Source of the DNA: Bacteroidota bacterium
GTDB lineage: Bacteria; Bacteroidota; Bacteroidia; J057; JAJTIE01
Direction: 5' to 3'
Assembly: GCA_021300195.1 (NCBI GenBank)
Contig: JAJTIE010000018.1
Location: 148,393-212,392, forward strand
DNA length: 64,000 bases
How positions within the stretch are numbered: the first letter of the stretch is position 1; each line of letters begins with the position of its first letter. The translations under genes and the position numbers were made by a program. The notes beneath the pieces were generated by a model that did not search any database, had not been told where the DNA came from, and was given only the letters and a program-made list of their open reading frames with translations. This document shows, piece by piece, positions 1 to 8,859 of this stretch.

Positions 1-14
1 CCGGTCGGATTCCT

Positions 15-22
15 TATCTTTG
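15..22 (+). promoter_or_regulatory. Putative -7 promoter element for bioB
   Basis: TATCTTTG matches the Bacteroidota -7 consensus TAnnTTTG exactly. It would start transcription near position 27 and leave a leader of about 60 nt before the bioB ATG at 88. The -33 element would lie off the window edge. Confidence 0.6.
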
Positions 23-87
23 TGGCTGGCTGCACAGCAGCTGTTTGTGTGTTTCGTACGCTTTTATTCCCCCTAGCAGGATACAAT

Positions 88-1074
88 ATGACCACCCCCA
101 CCCAAGCCCGCTTTGACTGGACACCCGACGAGATCTCGGCCATCTACCATCGCCCCTTGATGGAACTTATCTACGATGCCGCTACCGTGCACCGCGCCCA
201 CAACGACCCCAAGGAGGTGCAGGTGTGCACCCTGCTCAGCATCAAAACGGGGGGCTGCCCCGAGGACTGCGCCTACTGCCCCCAGGCTGCCCGCTACCAT
301 ACGGATGTAGAGGTGCACAAGCTGCTGGAGCTGGAGACGGTGGTGGAAGCAGCCAAAGAGGCCAAGGCCAGCGGCAGTACCCGCTTCTGCATGGGCGCGG
401 CCTGGCGCGAGGTGCGCACCAACCGAGACTTTGACAAGGTGCTGGAAATGGTGCGGGAGGTGAAGGCGCTAGACCTGGAGGTGTGTGCCACCCTGGGTAT
501 GGTAGACGAGGCGCAGGCCCGCGCACTGGCCGAGGCAGGCCTGTATGCCTACAACCACAACCTGGACACCAGTGAGGAGTACTACGGCGAAATCATCAGT
601 ACCCGCACCTACCAAGATAGGCTACAGACGCTGCAGAATGTGCGGAAAAGCGGCGTAACCGTGTGCAGCGGCGGCATAATAGGCCTGGGCGAAAGCATAG
701 AAGACCGGATAGGCATGCTGCACACCCTGGCCACCATGAACCCCCACCCCGAGAGTGTGCCCGTGAATGCCCTGGTACCCGTAGAGGGCACCCCCCTGGA
801 GGATCAGCCCCGTGTGCCCGTGTGGGACATGGTGCGCATGATAGCCACCGCCCGCATCCTGATGCCACGGGCACAGGTGCGCCTGAGTGCTGGCCGGGTG
901 CGCATGAATACCGAGGAGCAGGCCCTTTGCTTCCTGGCCGGGGCCAGCAGCATCTTTGCCGGAGATAAACTGCTGACCACCCCCAACCCCGATGCCACCA
1001 GCGACGCAGAGCTGTTTGCCACCCTGGGCCTACACCCCCGCCCCAGCTATAAGGCGGCGGCACAGCCCGCCTAG
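88..1074 (+). CDS. bioB: Biotin synthase (radical SAM)
   Basis: BioB inserts sulfur into dethiobiotin to make biotin, the last pathway step, in the cytoplasm. The radical-SAM cluster motif CxxxCxxC is complete at C57, C61 and C64. The family motifs YNHNLDTS and GGIIGLGE are present, followed by the C-terminal SAGR and FAGDKLLTT segments. At 328 residues it is normal length. I chose the ATG at 88. An upstream in-frame GTG at 22 sits on the last base of the -7 box, so it cannot be used by that promoter. The mrr-like gene follows after 20 nt and may be cotranscribed. Other biotin genes are not in the window. Confidence 0.95.
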   Translation: MTTPTQARFDWTPDEISAIYHRPLMELIYDAATVHRAHNDPKEVQVCTLLSIKTGGCPEDCAYCPQAARYHTDVEVHKLLELETVVEAAKEAKASGSTRFCMGAAWREVRTNRDFDKVLEMVREVKALDLEVCATLGMVDEAQARALAEAGLYAYNHNLDTSEEYYGEIISTRTYQDRLQTLQNVRKSGVTVCSGGIIGLGESIEDRIGMLHTLATMNPHPESVPVNALVPVEGTPLEDQPRVPVWDMVRMIATARILMPRAQVRLSAGRVRMNTEEQALCFLAGASSIFAGDKLLTTPNPDATSDAELFATLGLHPRPSYKAAAQPA

Positions 1075-1094
1075 CCATCCCGCCCAAAACGAAC

Positions 1095-2039
1095 ATGACA
1101 CTCCCAGACTACCAGGCATTTATGCGGCCCCTGCTGGCGCATGCCGATACCCAGGCAGCCCCCTTCCGGCTACAGGCGGCTGTACCCGCTGTGCAGGCAG
1201 CACTGGGCGTGCAGCACGGGGAGATGAACCTGATGATTCCCAGTGGCTTGCGCTCCACCTTTTACGACCGGCTGAGCTGGGCAAAGACCTACCTGGTAAA
1301 GGCGGGCCTGCTGCTAAACCCCACCCGGGGCCTGGTGGCCATTAGCCCCGAGGGACGGCAGTTTTTGCGTACCCATACGGGTGAGATAAAGCGCAAAGAC
1401 CTCATGCGGTATGAGAGCTTCCGGGCTTTCCAGACCAGGACGAAAATGGATGCAGCGGACAGCGCACACGAGGACGCAAACGGCGACGACGAACAGGGCC
1501 TGCTGCCCAACCAAACCCCAGACGAGATGCTGGAGACGGTGCTGCGTGCACAGCGCCAAAACCTGGAAAGGGAGCTGCTGGATGCCATCCTGGCCCAGGA
1601 CAGCAGTTTTTTTGAGCAACTGGTAGTAAAGCTGCTGGTAAAAATGGGCTATGGTGGCAGCTTTCGCGAGGCCGCCAGTGTTATTGGCCGCAGTGGAGAT
1701 GGCGGCATAGATGGCTTGATAAAAGCCGATATTCTGGGCTTTGACAGCGTGTACGTACAGGCCAAGCGCTATGCTGAGGATAGCCGGGTGGGCAGGCCTG
1801 CCATACAGGCCTTTGCCGGTGCCCTGCTAGGCCATGGCGCGCAGAAGGGGGTGTTCATCACCACCTCCGATTTCTCGAAAGAGGCGCGCGACTATGCCGA
1901 TACGCTGCGAAACCAGAAGGTAGTCCTCATCAACGGCAGCCTGCTTACCCACTATATGATCGAGTTTAACCTGGGGGTAAGCATACGCGACACCTACCAT
2001 GTGAAGGCACTCGACAGCGACTTTTTTGAGTTGCTGTAG
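1095..2039 (+). CDS. mrr: Mrr-family restriction endonuclease
   Basis: This is a 314-residue protein with the two-part layout of Mrr, a type IV enzyme that cuts modified foreign DNA. A winged-helix Mrr N-domain covers about residues 5-95. A charged linker follows, then the Mrr catalytic PD-(D/E)xK domain from about 170. Catalytic residues are visible as GDGGIDG (D206) and QAK (Q222, K224), followed by the typical ITTSDFSKEA segment. No methyltransferase or specificity subunit is nearby, which fits a stand-alone modification-dependent nuclease. It starts 20 nt after bioB, an unusual partner. Substrate specificity cannot be read from the sequence. Confidence 0.88.
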   Translation: MTLPDYQAFMRPLLAHADTQAAPFRLQAAVPAVQAALGVQHGEMNLMIPSGLRSTFYDRLSWAKTYLVKAGLLLNPTRGLVAISPEGRQFLRTHTGEIKRKDLMRYESFRAFQTRTKMDAADSAHEDANGDDEQGLLPNQTPDEMLETVLRAQRQNLERELLDAILAQDSSFFEQLVVKLLVKMGYGGSFREAASVIGRSGDGGIDGLIKADILGFDSVYVQAKRYAEDSRVGRPAIQAFAGALLGHGAQKGVFITTSDFSKEARDYADTLRNQKVVLINGSLLTHYMIEFNLGVSIRDTYHVKALDSDFFELL

Positions 2040-2147
2040 GGCCTATTCATCTTTCTCTGCTTTTTTTGAACTCCCCCCTCACTTCTCCACCTGGATATGG
2101 CTTACTGTGGCGCAAAGGCCGCGTTTTTTCGGGCTGGAGGGCTGGCC

Positions 2148-2867
2148 TTATTGGGCCGCAGGGGCATCCTGGGCCTGGGTAGCAGCGCCCTCGGTGCCTG
2201 GCGAGTAGGGTGCCTGCGGATGGGCGGCTGGCTGCGCGTCGGGCTTTACGAACAGGCGCTTCTGCCAGATGAGGATGGCAAGGATACCAGTGGAGATGGC
2301 CGCATCGGCTATATTGAAGATGGGCCAGAAGGCATAGAACTGGCCGCCGAAAAAGGGCACCCAGCTGGGGAGCACGCCCTGCCAGATGTCGACGTAGAAC
2401 ATATCCACCACCTGGCCGTACAGCAGGCCGCCCTCGTAGGCGTTCTGCTCGGCAAACCAGGCCCCGTAGAACACCCGATCGATGATATTGCCCAGCGCAC
2501 CCGCCAGGATGATGGCTACCCAGTAGGGTAGGGCGGTGCGGTAGTGGCGGATCTTGTACAGATACCAGATGATGACCCCTACAGCCAGGATGGAAAAGAG
2601 GGTAAGCACCAGCTTGGCCACATCCGGGTTGCTGATGCCGAATTTGCCCAGCGTCATGCCGAAGGCGGCACCCGGATTTTCGACAAAGTGAATCTTGAAC
2701 ACATCGCCCAGCACGCGGAACTCCTCGCCCAGGTGCATCTGGGTTTTTACCACCAGTTTTACGATCTGGTCTACCAGAATAATGGCCAGGGCCAGCAGCA
2801 GGTAGGTGCGAAAGCCGGGCCGGAAAAGGCCGTACCCGCTTGCCGGAGTGTCTTGTTTTTCGGTCAT
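2148..2867 (-). CDS. lspA: Lipoprotein signal peptidase II
   Basis: LspA cleaves the signal peptide of prolipoproteins in the inner membrane after lipid attachment. It is 239 residues with four membrane segments. The two catalytic aspartates are in NIIDR (about residue 129) and FNIADAAIS (about 188), and the VENPGAAFG box is present. The C-terminal 30 residues are a Pro/Ala/Gln-rich tail not needed by the family. It is last in a reverse-strand group after ileS and the dksA-like gene, an order common in Bacteroidota, and lies about 100 nt behind the dksA-like gene. Several putative lipoproteins in this window would be its substrates. Confidence 0.95.
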   Translation of the reverse strand: MTEKQDTPASGYGLFRPGFRTYLLLALAIILVDQIVKLVVKTQMHLGEEFRVLGDVFKIHFVENPGAAFGMTLGKFGISNPDVAKLVLTLFSILAVGVIIWYLYKIRHYRTALPYWVAIILAGALGNIIDRVFYGAWFAEQNAYEGGLLYGQVVDMFYVDIWQGVLPSWVPFFGGQFYAFWPIFNIADAAISTGILAILIWQKRLFVKPDAQPAAHPQAPYSPGTEGAATQAQDAPAAQ

Positions 2868-2969
2868 GGAGGGGGGGGCGGATGGGCTAGTGGCAGGCTA
2901 CGGGTACAGTGCGGGAGTGGGCGGATAGCCGTTCCTGGGCCTGTGTACCTGGGTAGCGCTGGGCCGGGC

Positions 2970-3344
2970 CTAGGTGTTTTGCTTCAGCTTGGCCTCTAGC
3001 GAGGTTTCGGTGTGGGGCACCACGCGCAGGCGCTCCTTGGGTATCAGCTTGCCCGTTACCTTGCAGCGGCCATAGGTGCCATTCTCTATGCGGATAAGGG
3101 CGCGCTCCAGGCCGTCTATAAACTTGCCGGTGCGGGCCAGCAGCATTTCGGTCTGCTCCTTGTCGGCAAACTCGGTGCCCATCTCGGTTACATTCAGGGC
3201 ATCCACGCCGCCCTCACTCCCCTGTTGCTTCAGGCTCTCTTGCAGGGTTTTGTACTCCTGGCGGGCCTCTGCCAGCTTGTCCTGGATGATGTCTTTGAAC
3301 TCTTGCAGTTCGCCCTTGGCGTAATGTGTTTTCTCTTCACTCAT
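2970..3344 (-). CDS. DksA/TraR-family protein with degenerate zinc finger
   Basis: This 124-residue protein has an N-terminal coiled coil (residues about 10-90) and a C-terminal DksA/TraR-type finger (about 90-124). DksA proteins enter the RNA polymerase secondary channel and modulate initiation. Here only the first finger cysteine remains (GRCKVTGK). The second position is Thr, and the distal CxxC is replaced by VVPH, so a zinc site is unlikely. Its start overlaps the ileS stop by 4 nt (ATGA), so it should be translationally coupled to ileS. Whether it binds polymerase is inferred from the family only. Confidence 0.85.
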   Translation of the reverse strand: MSEEKTHYAKGELQEFKDIIQDKLAEARQEYKTLQESLKQQGSEGGVDALNVTEMGTEFADKEQTEMLLARTGKFIDGLERALIRIENGTYGRCKVTGKLIPKERLRVVPHTETSLEAKLKQNT

Positions 3345-6300
3345 ATCCGTTCTATCATAATTTGTCCTGCATGCCCGTCTATCTCGATGGGTTCGCCCAC
3401 TATTGGCGCGGCCAAAGTTACACTTTTTGCCAGCGTTTCGCCAGTTATGTAGTGCTCATAGGCCTGCACGGCAGAAATCCAGGCTGGTTCGGGCGATAGG
3501 GTAATCTGTATTCGGTCTGTTACGGCGTAGTCTAGCTGCTTGCGCAGGTTCTGGATGCGGTTTACCAGGTCTCGGGCTATGCCCTCCTGCTTCAGGGCCT
3601 CCGTTAGCGTCAGGTCCAGGGCCACGGTTACGCCCCCCTCGCTGGCCACGCTCCAGCCCGGTATGTCTTCGGTGTGGATTTCTACCTCGCTCAGCAGCAG
3701 GGTGTAGGCTTCGGCCTGGCCCAGGGGGACGCGTAGCTCGCCCTGGGCCTCCAGCTGCAGTATTTCGGCCTGGCCTAGCTGTGCCACGGCTGCGGCCAGC
3801 TGCTTCATGTGGGCTCCCAGCTTGGGCCCCAGCAGCTTGAAGTCCGGCTTTACCTTCTTCGTTAGCCGCCCACTGCGGGCATCTATGGCCTCCACCTCCT
3901 TCACGTTTATTTCGGCCTGCACCAGCTCGGCCACGGCCTCCACATAGTGCTGCTGGTCTGCATTCAGCACCGGCACCAGTATTTTTTGCAGGGGCTGGCG
4001 GGCCTTTATCTTCGCTTTTTTGCGGATGCTGTGGCCCAGGCTGCATATCTGCATGGCCCAGCGCATGCGGGCTTCCAGGTCGGTATCCCGGTCGGCGCTG
4101 TCTACGGTGGGCCACCAGCTCAGGTGTACCGAGGTGGTGGCATCTCCCGGGCCTGCCAGGTTCAGGCTGCGGTACAGCCATTCGCTGTAAAAGGGCGCTA
4201 TGGGGCTCATCAGCTGCGCCACCGAGCACAGGCATACGTGCAGGGTGCGGTAGGCGGCTTCCTTGTCGGCATTCATCTCCCCTTTCCAGAAACGCCGCCT
4301 GCACAGGCGCACATACCAGTTGCTCAGCTGCTCTACCACAAAGTGCTGGATGGCCCGCGCCGCCCGCGTGGGGTCGTAGTCGTTGTAGTGCTGTTCCACC
4401 TCCAGGGTCAGGCTGTTCAGTGTGCTCAGCAGCCAGCGGTCCAGCTCGGCAGGTACGGCGTTCTGCTCCAGGCTGCCAGGCCGCCACTGGTCTATGTTGG
4501 CATACAGGGCAAAGAAGTTGTACGTATTCAGCAGGGTGCCGAAAAACTTGCGCTGGGTTTCCTGCAGGTGCGCCTCGTTGAAGCGCAGGTTCTCCCAGGG
4601 CGGGTTATTCTCCAGCATATACCAGCGCACGGCATCGGCCCCGTATTGGTCTATCAGGCCAAAGGGATCTACGGCATTGCCCAGGCGCTTGCTCATCTTG
4701 TTGCCGTCTTTATCCAGCACCAGTCCGTTGGCAATCACGTTGCGGTAGGCCACGCTGTCCTCCAGCAGTACGCTGATGGCGTGCAGGGTGAAGAACCAGC
4801 CCCGGGTTTGGTCTACCCCCTCGGCGATAAAGTCGGCGGGGTAGTTGGCGCGGAAGGTATCCTGGTTCTCAAAAGGGTAGTGCCACTGGGCAAAGGGCAT
4901 GCTGCCGCTGTCGAACCACACGTCTATCAGGTCGGGCTCGCGCGTCATGCGGCGGCCGTAGTCGTCCACCAGCACTATCTCGTCTATATAGGGGCGGTGC
5001 AGGTCTAGCGCCTCGGTGTCGCCCGCTTCGTAGGCTTTTATCTTGGCCAGGTAGGCTTGGTTGGCTTCGGTCTCCACCCCCGCCGCCAGGGCTTTTTCCA
5101 GTTCCGCTTTTAGTTCCGCTACGCTGCCGATGCAGATGGGTTCAGATTCTATAATAGACAATAGATCTCTAAGCATTTCATCTGTACGATCTAGCAAATT
5201 TGCTCTTTCTTTATATCCCTCCCTTAATTGCTTTAGGGATTCATCAGATAATGGTTTTAGAATCCCGGCATTTAGAAGGTCTTTGCTCAATTCTCGATAG
5301 TCTTCGAATTCCCCTTGTTTCCCTTTGCCTGTAAAGATGTTTTTGAAATTATATATTTCTAGAATGAAAAAATAATACTCCCGAAATGCATCTCGAGTTT
5401 CTCTTGATTTTTCATCGAGAACAATAAAATCTTCCGAATTTAATTTCTTATTTAAGAAATCTTCTATGCTAACTCGGATATTGTCGACGTTACGTACATT
5501 TTCAAAAAAATCAATTGAAATTAATTGTTCCAGCAGGGCGCGTGCTTTATTCTGAACTGCTGCAAGATAGTTTGTCCATTGCTCGCCTGATTTGAACCAT
5601 TCAAGATACTTCCGCTTGGCTTTCCAAATAGGCAGCGGAATCCCCCAGTAGCGGCTTCTGCTTAGGTTCCAGTCTACCAGGTTTTCCAGCCAGTTGCCAA
5701 AGCGGCCACTGCCGGTGCTGGCAGGCTTCCAGTTTATCTCCTGGTTTTTGGCTATCAGCTGCTCCTTGGCCTGGCTGGTGGCGATAAACCAGCTATCCAG
5801 CGGGTAGTACAGCACCGGCTTATCGGTGCGCCAGCAGTGGGGGTAGTTGTGCTCGTACTTCTCGGCCCGGAAGCATCTGCCCTGTTCTTTTAGCCAGACG
5901 ACCAGGTCTACGTCCAGCGACTGATAGTTCGGGTCGTCGGTATAGTTCTTTACATAGCGGCCTGCCCACTGGCCCATCAGGGGATTTCCCTCTTTATCGG
6001 TTGCCGTGCTATATTTTCCCTCTCGGTCTACAATAGGTTCAGGAAGTTCCGCCCCATTTTCAGGTATAAATATTCCAGAAATGTCATATTTATCAGCTAC
6101 TAGTTTGTCGTCAGAACCAAAGGTAGGACTAATATGCACAATCCCCGTACCATCTTCGGTCGTAACAAAATCAGCAGGAATAACCTGAAACATTCCTGGT
6201 TTTCGCTTGTAGCTATTTAAAATTGATAGACCATCAAAGACCGTAATGTAACGTGAATTTGAAAAATCAAGTTTTATTAAAACTCTAAGTGTTTTTCCTG

Positions 6301-7393
6301 TTATTTGCGTCGATTCTTGGTTCTTTTCTTTATCATAAAAGCCTATGATCTTCCACGGCAGTTTACTTGGGTCTTTGGGCCAGGCGGCGGGCACCGAAAT
6401 AGGCCCCTCCCTTACCTCAGCCTCAGCAGCAAAGTAGGCACCTAGTCGTTCCTTGGCCAGGATGACCCGAATGCGGTCAGGATTTGCCTTGTCCGGGGCA
6501 TAGGGGTAGTAGGTCTCTACACATACATACTCAATGTCCTTACCCACCGCCAGGGCGGCGTTGGCGGGCAGCGTCCAGGGGGTGGTGGTCCAGGCCAGCA
6601 GGTAGGTCTTGGGGGTCTCGCCAGTGTCTCCGGCTTCCGCTGCAAAGGGCAGCTCGGCTGTCAGTTCAAACATCACCACGGCGCTGGTGTCCTTTACCAT
6701 CCGGTAGGCACCGGGCTGGTTTAGCTCGTGGCTGCTCAGGCCCGTGCCGGCAGCGGGGCTGTAGGGCTGTATGGTGTAGCCCTTGTACAGGTAGCGCTGC
6801 TCCTTGCCCTGCTCATCCCGGTACGTTTTGTCGTACAGGCGCTTCAGCAGCTGCCACACGCTCTCCATGTAGGAGGTTTCGTAGGTGATGTAGGGGTTCT
6901 GCAGGTCTACCCAGTAGCCCATTTTTCGGGTCAGCTCGTCCCACTCCTGCTTGTACTTCATCACCTCGCGGCGGCAGGCGGCGTTGTATTCGTCTACCGA
7001 TATTTTGGTGCCGATGTCCTTTTTGGTAATGCCCAGCTGCTTCTCTACGGCTATCTCGATGGGCAGGCCGTGGGTGTCCCATCCGCCCTTGCGGTGCACC
7101 TGGCGGCCCTGCAGGGTCTGGTAGCGGCAAAAGGTGTCCTTTATGGCGCGTGCCATTACGTGGTGGATACCCGGCGAACCGTTGGCCGAGGGTGGCCCCT
7201 CGTAAAAGGTGAAGGTAGGCTGCCCCTGCCGGCTCTCCACACTCTGCTCAAACACGCGGTGCTGCGCCCAGTATTCCAGTATCTCGCGCTCCCAGGCCGG
7301 GAAGTCGGGCTGGCGGTACTGCGGATACAGGGCCGCCGGTGTGGCAGCGGTGGGGGTAGAGCTGGGTGTGCGGGGGGTGGGGGTAGGGCTCAT
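3341..7393 (-). CDS. ileS: Isoleucyl-tRNA synthetase with large insertion
   Basis: IleRS charges tRNA-Ile in the cytoplasm. The HIGH motif is GIHH (75-78) and the KMSKS motif is KMSKR (899-903). The CP1 editing domain carries GTGIVHISP. The C-terminal half resembles the long eukaryote-like IleS2 class. At 1350 residues it is about 200 longer than usual for the phylum. Roughly 160 extra residues lie between W590 of PLPIW and P752 before ICIGSV, encoded by AT-rich DNA at about 5140-5620. A second AT-rich patch covers about 6010-6350 in CP1. The reading frame stays open and all catalytic motifs are kept, so it is probably functional. I chose the ATG at 7393 because the TTG at 7465 lies upstream of the likely transcription start. 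Confidence 0.93.
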   Translation of the reverse strand: MSPTPTPRTPSSTPTAATPAALYPQYRQPDFPAWEREILEYWAQHRVFEQSVESRQGQPTFTFYEGPPSANGSPGIHHVMARAIKDTFCRYQTLQGRQVHRKGGWDTHGLPIEIAVEKQLGITKKDIGTKISVDEYNAACRREVMKYKQEWDELTRKMGYWVDLQNPYITYETSYMESVWQLLKRLYDKTYRDEQGKEQRYLYKGYTIQPYSPAAGTGLSSHELNQPGAYRMVKDTSAVVMFELTAELPFAAEAGDTGETPKTYLLAWTTTPWTLPANAALAVGKDIEYVCVETYYPYAPDKANPDRIRVILAKERLGAYFAAEAEVREGPISVPAAWPKDPSKLPWKIIGFYDKEKNQESTQITGKTLRVLIKLDFSNSRYITVFDGLSILNSYKRKPGMFQVIPADFVTTEDGTGIVHISPTFGSDDKLVADKYDISGIFIPENGAELPEPIVDREGKYSTATDKEGNPLMGQWAGRYVKNYTDDPNYQSLDVDLVVWLKEQGRCFRAEKYEHNYPHCWRTDKPVLYYPLDSWFIATSQAKEQLIAKNQEINWKPASTGSGRFGNWLENLVDWNLSRSRYWGIPLPIWKAKRKYLEWFKSGEQWTNYLAAVQNKARALLEQLISIDFFENVRNVDNIRVSIEDFLNKKLNSEDFIVLDEKSRETRDAFREYYFFILEIYNFKNIFTGKGKQGEFEDYRELSKDLLNAGILKPLSDESLKQLREGYKERANLLDRTDEMLRDLLSIIESEPICIGSVAELKAELEKALAAGVETEANQAYLAKIKAYEAGDTEALDLHRPYIDEIVLVDDYGRRMTREPDLIDVWFDSGSMPFAQWHYPFENQDTFRANYPADFIAEGVDQTRGWFFTLHAISVLLEDSVAYRNVIANGLVLDKDGNKMSKRLGNAVDPFGLIDQYGADAVRWYMLENNPPWENLRFNEAHLQETQRKFFGTLLNTYNFFALYANIDQWRPGSLEQNAVPAELDRWLLSTLNSLTLEVEQHYNDYDPTRAARAIQHFVVEQLSNWYVRLCRRRFWKGEMNADKEAAYRTLHVCLCSVAQLMSPIAPFYSEWLYRSLNLAGPGDATTSVHLSWWPTVDSADRDTDLEARMRWAMQICSLGHSIRKKAKIKARQPLQKILVPVLNADQQHYVEAVAELVQAEINVKEVEAIDARSGRLTKKVKPDFKLLGPKLGAHMKQLAAAVAQLGQAEILQLEAQGELRVPLGQAEAYTLLLSEVEIHTEDIPGWSVASEGGVTVALDLTLTEALKQEGIARDLVNRIQNLRKQLDYAVTDRIQITLSPEPAWISAVQAYEHYITGETLAKSVTLAAPIVGEPIEIDGHAGQIMIERI

Positions 7394-7452
7394 GGGGCTA
7401 GGCGCTTTGGGAGAGAGAATGGAGAGAAAAAATATGCCGAGGCATAAAAACG

Positions 7453-7460
7453 CAAAATTA
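7453..7460 (-). promoter_or_regulatory. Putative -7 promoter element for ileS operon
   Basis: On the reverse strand this reads TAATTTTG, an exact TAnnTTTG match. The start site would fall near 7446, giving a leader of about 50 nt before the ileS ATG at 7393. No convincing TTG was seen at -33. Confidence 0.5.
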
Positions 7461-7627
7461 CGCAATAAAGCTCGGCTTTTTGTGTACCGATTTGTGCAGC
7501 GGCCCGCGCGGAGGCCCGCCCGGCTGCGGCTATTTTGTATCTTGCGCCCGGCCCTATCGGGGGATTTATTTCGGCCGAGGTCTTGTTATCCTGTTCACAA
7601 CAGGTAATCTTTTCAATTTCACACCCT

Positions 7628-8041
7628 ATGAGCACACACGAGATACACTGCACCTGGACCGGCGAGGGTCTGGGCTTTGACAGCGACATAAATGGCACGG
7701 TGGTTCACCTGGATGGCGACCACAGCAAGCAGCAGGTAACCCCCAAGAAGCTGACGCTGCTAAGCCTGGCCGGCTGCACGGCCATGGACGTGATCAGCCT
7801 ACTGAAGAAGATGCAGCAGGAGGTTACCTTTTTTGATGTAAGCGTAGAGGCACCCGTAACCGAGGAGCACCCGCAGACCTATACCGAAATGAAAGTGCGC
7901 TACACCGTGCGGGGCCACAACCTGGATGCCCAGAAGGTGCAAAAGGCGGTAGACCTGAGCCGCGAGAAGTACTGCGGCGTGAGCGCCCTGCTCCGCAAGG
8001 CCGTGCCCATCGTCTTTGAAGTACAGGTAGAAGCGGCCTAG
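7628..8041 (+). CDS. OsmC-family protein
   Basis: This 137-residue protein has the OsmC/YhfA fold signature: an N-terminal strand set (THEIHCTWTG), the motif LLSLAGCTAMDVISLLKKM with the conserved cysteine, and a C-terminal EKYCGVSALLRKAVPI with the second cysteine. OsmC proteins are thiol peroxidases for organic hydroperoxides, but the YhfA branch, which this resembles more, has no proven substrate. I used the ATG at 7628 because upstream in-frame residues are not family-like. A near-consensus -7 element (TATCTTGC, 7538-7545) precedes it. Cytoplasmic. Confidence 0.85.
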   Translation: MSTHEIHCTWTGEGLGFDSDINGTVVHLDGDHSKQQVTPKKLTLLSLAGCTAMDVISLLKKMQQEVTFFDVSVEAPVTEEHPQTYTEMKVRYTVRGHNLDAQKVQKAVDLSREKYCGVSALLRKAVPIVFEVQVEAA

Positions 8042-8060
8042 CCACCCTTAGTCTGTTTTT

Positions 8061-8471
8061 GTGATCGAACTGCTGAAGACCTACCTGGAGCACCGCATAC
8101 GCCTGCTGGGCCTGCGGCTACAGTACCAGGGCACGGTAGTGCTGGCTGTGCTGGGCTATCTGGCACTGGTGCTGGTACCGCTGCTGCTGGCCTTCCTGCT
8201 GCTGTGCCTGGCCCTGGGCTATGGCCTGGGCAGCTGGCTGGGCCATGTTTGGCTAGGCTTTGCGATAGCGGGCATTTTTTGTGGTATTATTTCGCTCTTG
8301 CTGTATCTTTGTCGTAGCCGTATTGTAGCCCTTCTACAGCAGCTGATTGACCGTAAACTGACCCAGTATCTGGCACAAGATGACACCCCGGACCGGCCCG
8401 AAACAACCAGCGCAAGCCCGAACGATGCGGGAACGACTGGCGGAGATGGAACTACAGAACGAGCTGTTTGA
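8061..8471 (+). CDS. Phage-holin-superfamily (YqjE-like) membrane protein
   Basis: A 136-residue protein with a short basic N-terminus, two long hydrophobic segments (about 25-60 and 68-92) and a polar, disordered C-tail. This is the pattern of the YqjE/holin III family, widespread in bacterial genomes outside prophages and of unknown role in the envelope. It begins with GTG at 8061, 19 nt after the OsmC stop; no ATG precedes the first membrane segment. Its 3' end overlaps the next gene by about 47 nt, so the two are probably translated together. No lysis genes are nearby, so I do not read it as phage. Confidence 0.65.
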   Translation: MIELLKTYLEHRIRLLGLRLQYQGTVVLAVLGYLALVLVPLLLAFLLLCLALGYGLGSWLGHVWLGFAIAGIFCGIISLLLYLCRSRIVALLQQLIDRKLTQYLAQDDTPDRPETTSASPNDAGTTGGDGTTERAV

Positions 8472-8859
8472 AGATCAGATTCAGCAGCAGGCGCACAGCC
8501 TGGCGGCCTCCTTCCGACCTGCCGCGCTGTGGGCGGGCCTGCGCCGCCGCTTTATGCAGGCCGACCTGCAGACCCGCGTGCTATACGGCCTTGGAGCCGG
8601 TGTGGTGGTGTATATACTGGTGCGCAGCCTGCTGGGTGGGCGTAGCAGGCGCATCCTGCCCATGCAGTCGCCCGACGGCCATGTGCAGGCCGTAGTTGTA
8701 GAGGCCGAGGCACCCGGCTTCTGGACCCAGCTGCTGCAGCGTGCCGTGCAGACCTTTCTGCTAACCTATGCCCGCAAGCGCCTGACGGCCTTTCTCGAGT
8801 CCAAGTCTGCCCCCACCACCCCAGCACACGATGCTAGCCAGCCTGCAGGCCGCCCATAG
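8425..8859 (+). CDS. Hypothetical membrane-associated protein
   Basis: I do not recognise this 144-residue protein. It has an N-terminal helical, charged segment (about 1-45), one membrane-spanning stretch (VLYGLGAGVVVYILVRSLLG, about 56-75) and a second amphipathic region near QTFLLTYARKRLTAFLES. The arrangement resembles YqjD/YtxH-like partners of YqjE proteins, but similarity is only at the level of layout. The ATG at 8380 would give 15 more residues; I prefer 8425 because the extra residues are low-complexity and overlap more of the upstream gene. Its end overlaps the start of the lipid synthase gene by 29 nt. Confidence 0.6.
   Translation: MRERLAEMELQNELFEDQIQQQAHSLAASFRPAALWAGLRRRFMQADLQTRVLYGLGAGVVVYILVRSLLGGRSRRILPMQSPDGHVQAVVVEAEAPGFWTQLLQRAVQTFLLTYARKRLTAFLESKSAPTTPAHDASQPAGRP

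Noticed and set aside
3947-5008. Long forward-strand frame opposite ileS and similar antisense frames across the window
   Set aside because: They are by-products of high GC content: low-complexity translations lying over genes with clear catalytic motifs.
5135-5625. The ileS insertion as an intein
   Set aside because: The first residue after PLPIW is Lys, not Cys/Ser, and there is no His-Asn before the return to the synthetase sequence. No protein-splicing blocks or homing-endonuclease motifs were seen.
8061-8471. Holin gene as sign of a prophage
   Set aside because: YqjE-like proteins belong to the same superfamily but are common in non-phage genomes, and no phage genes flank it.
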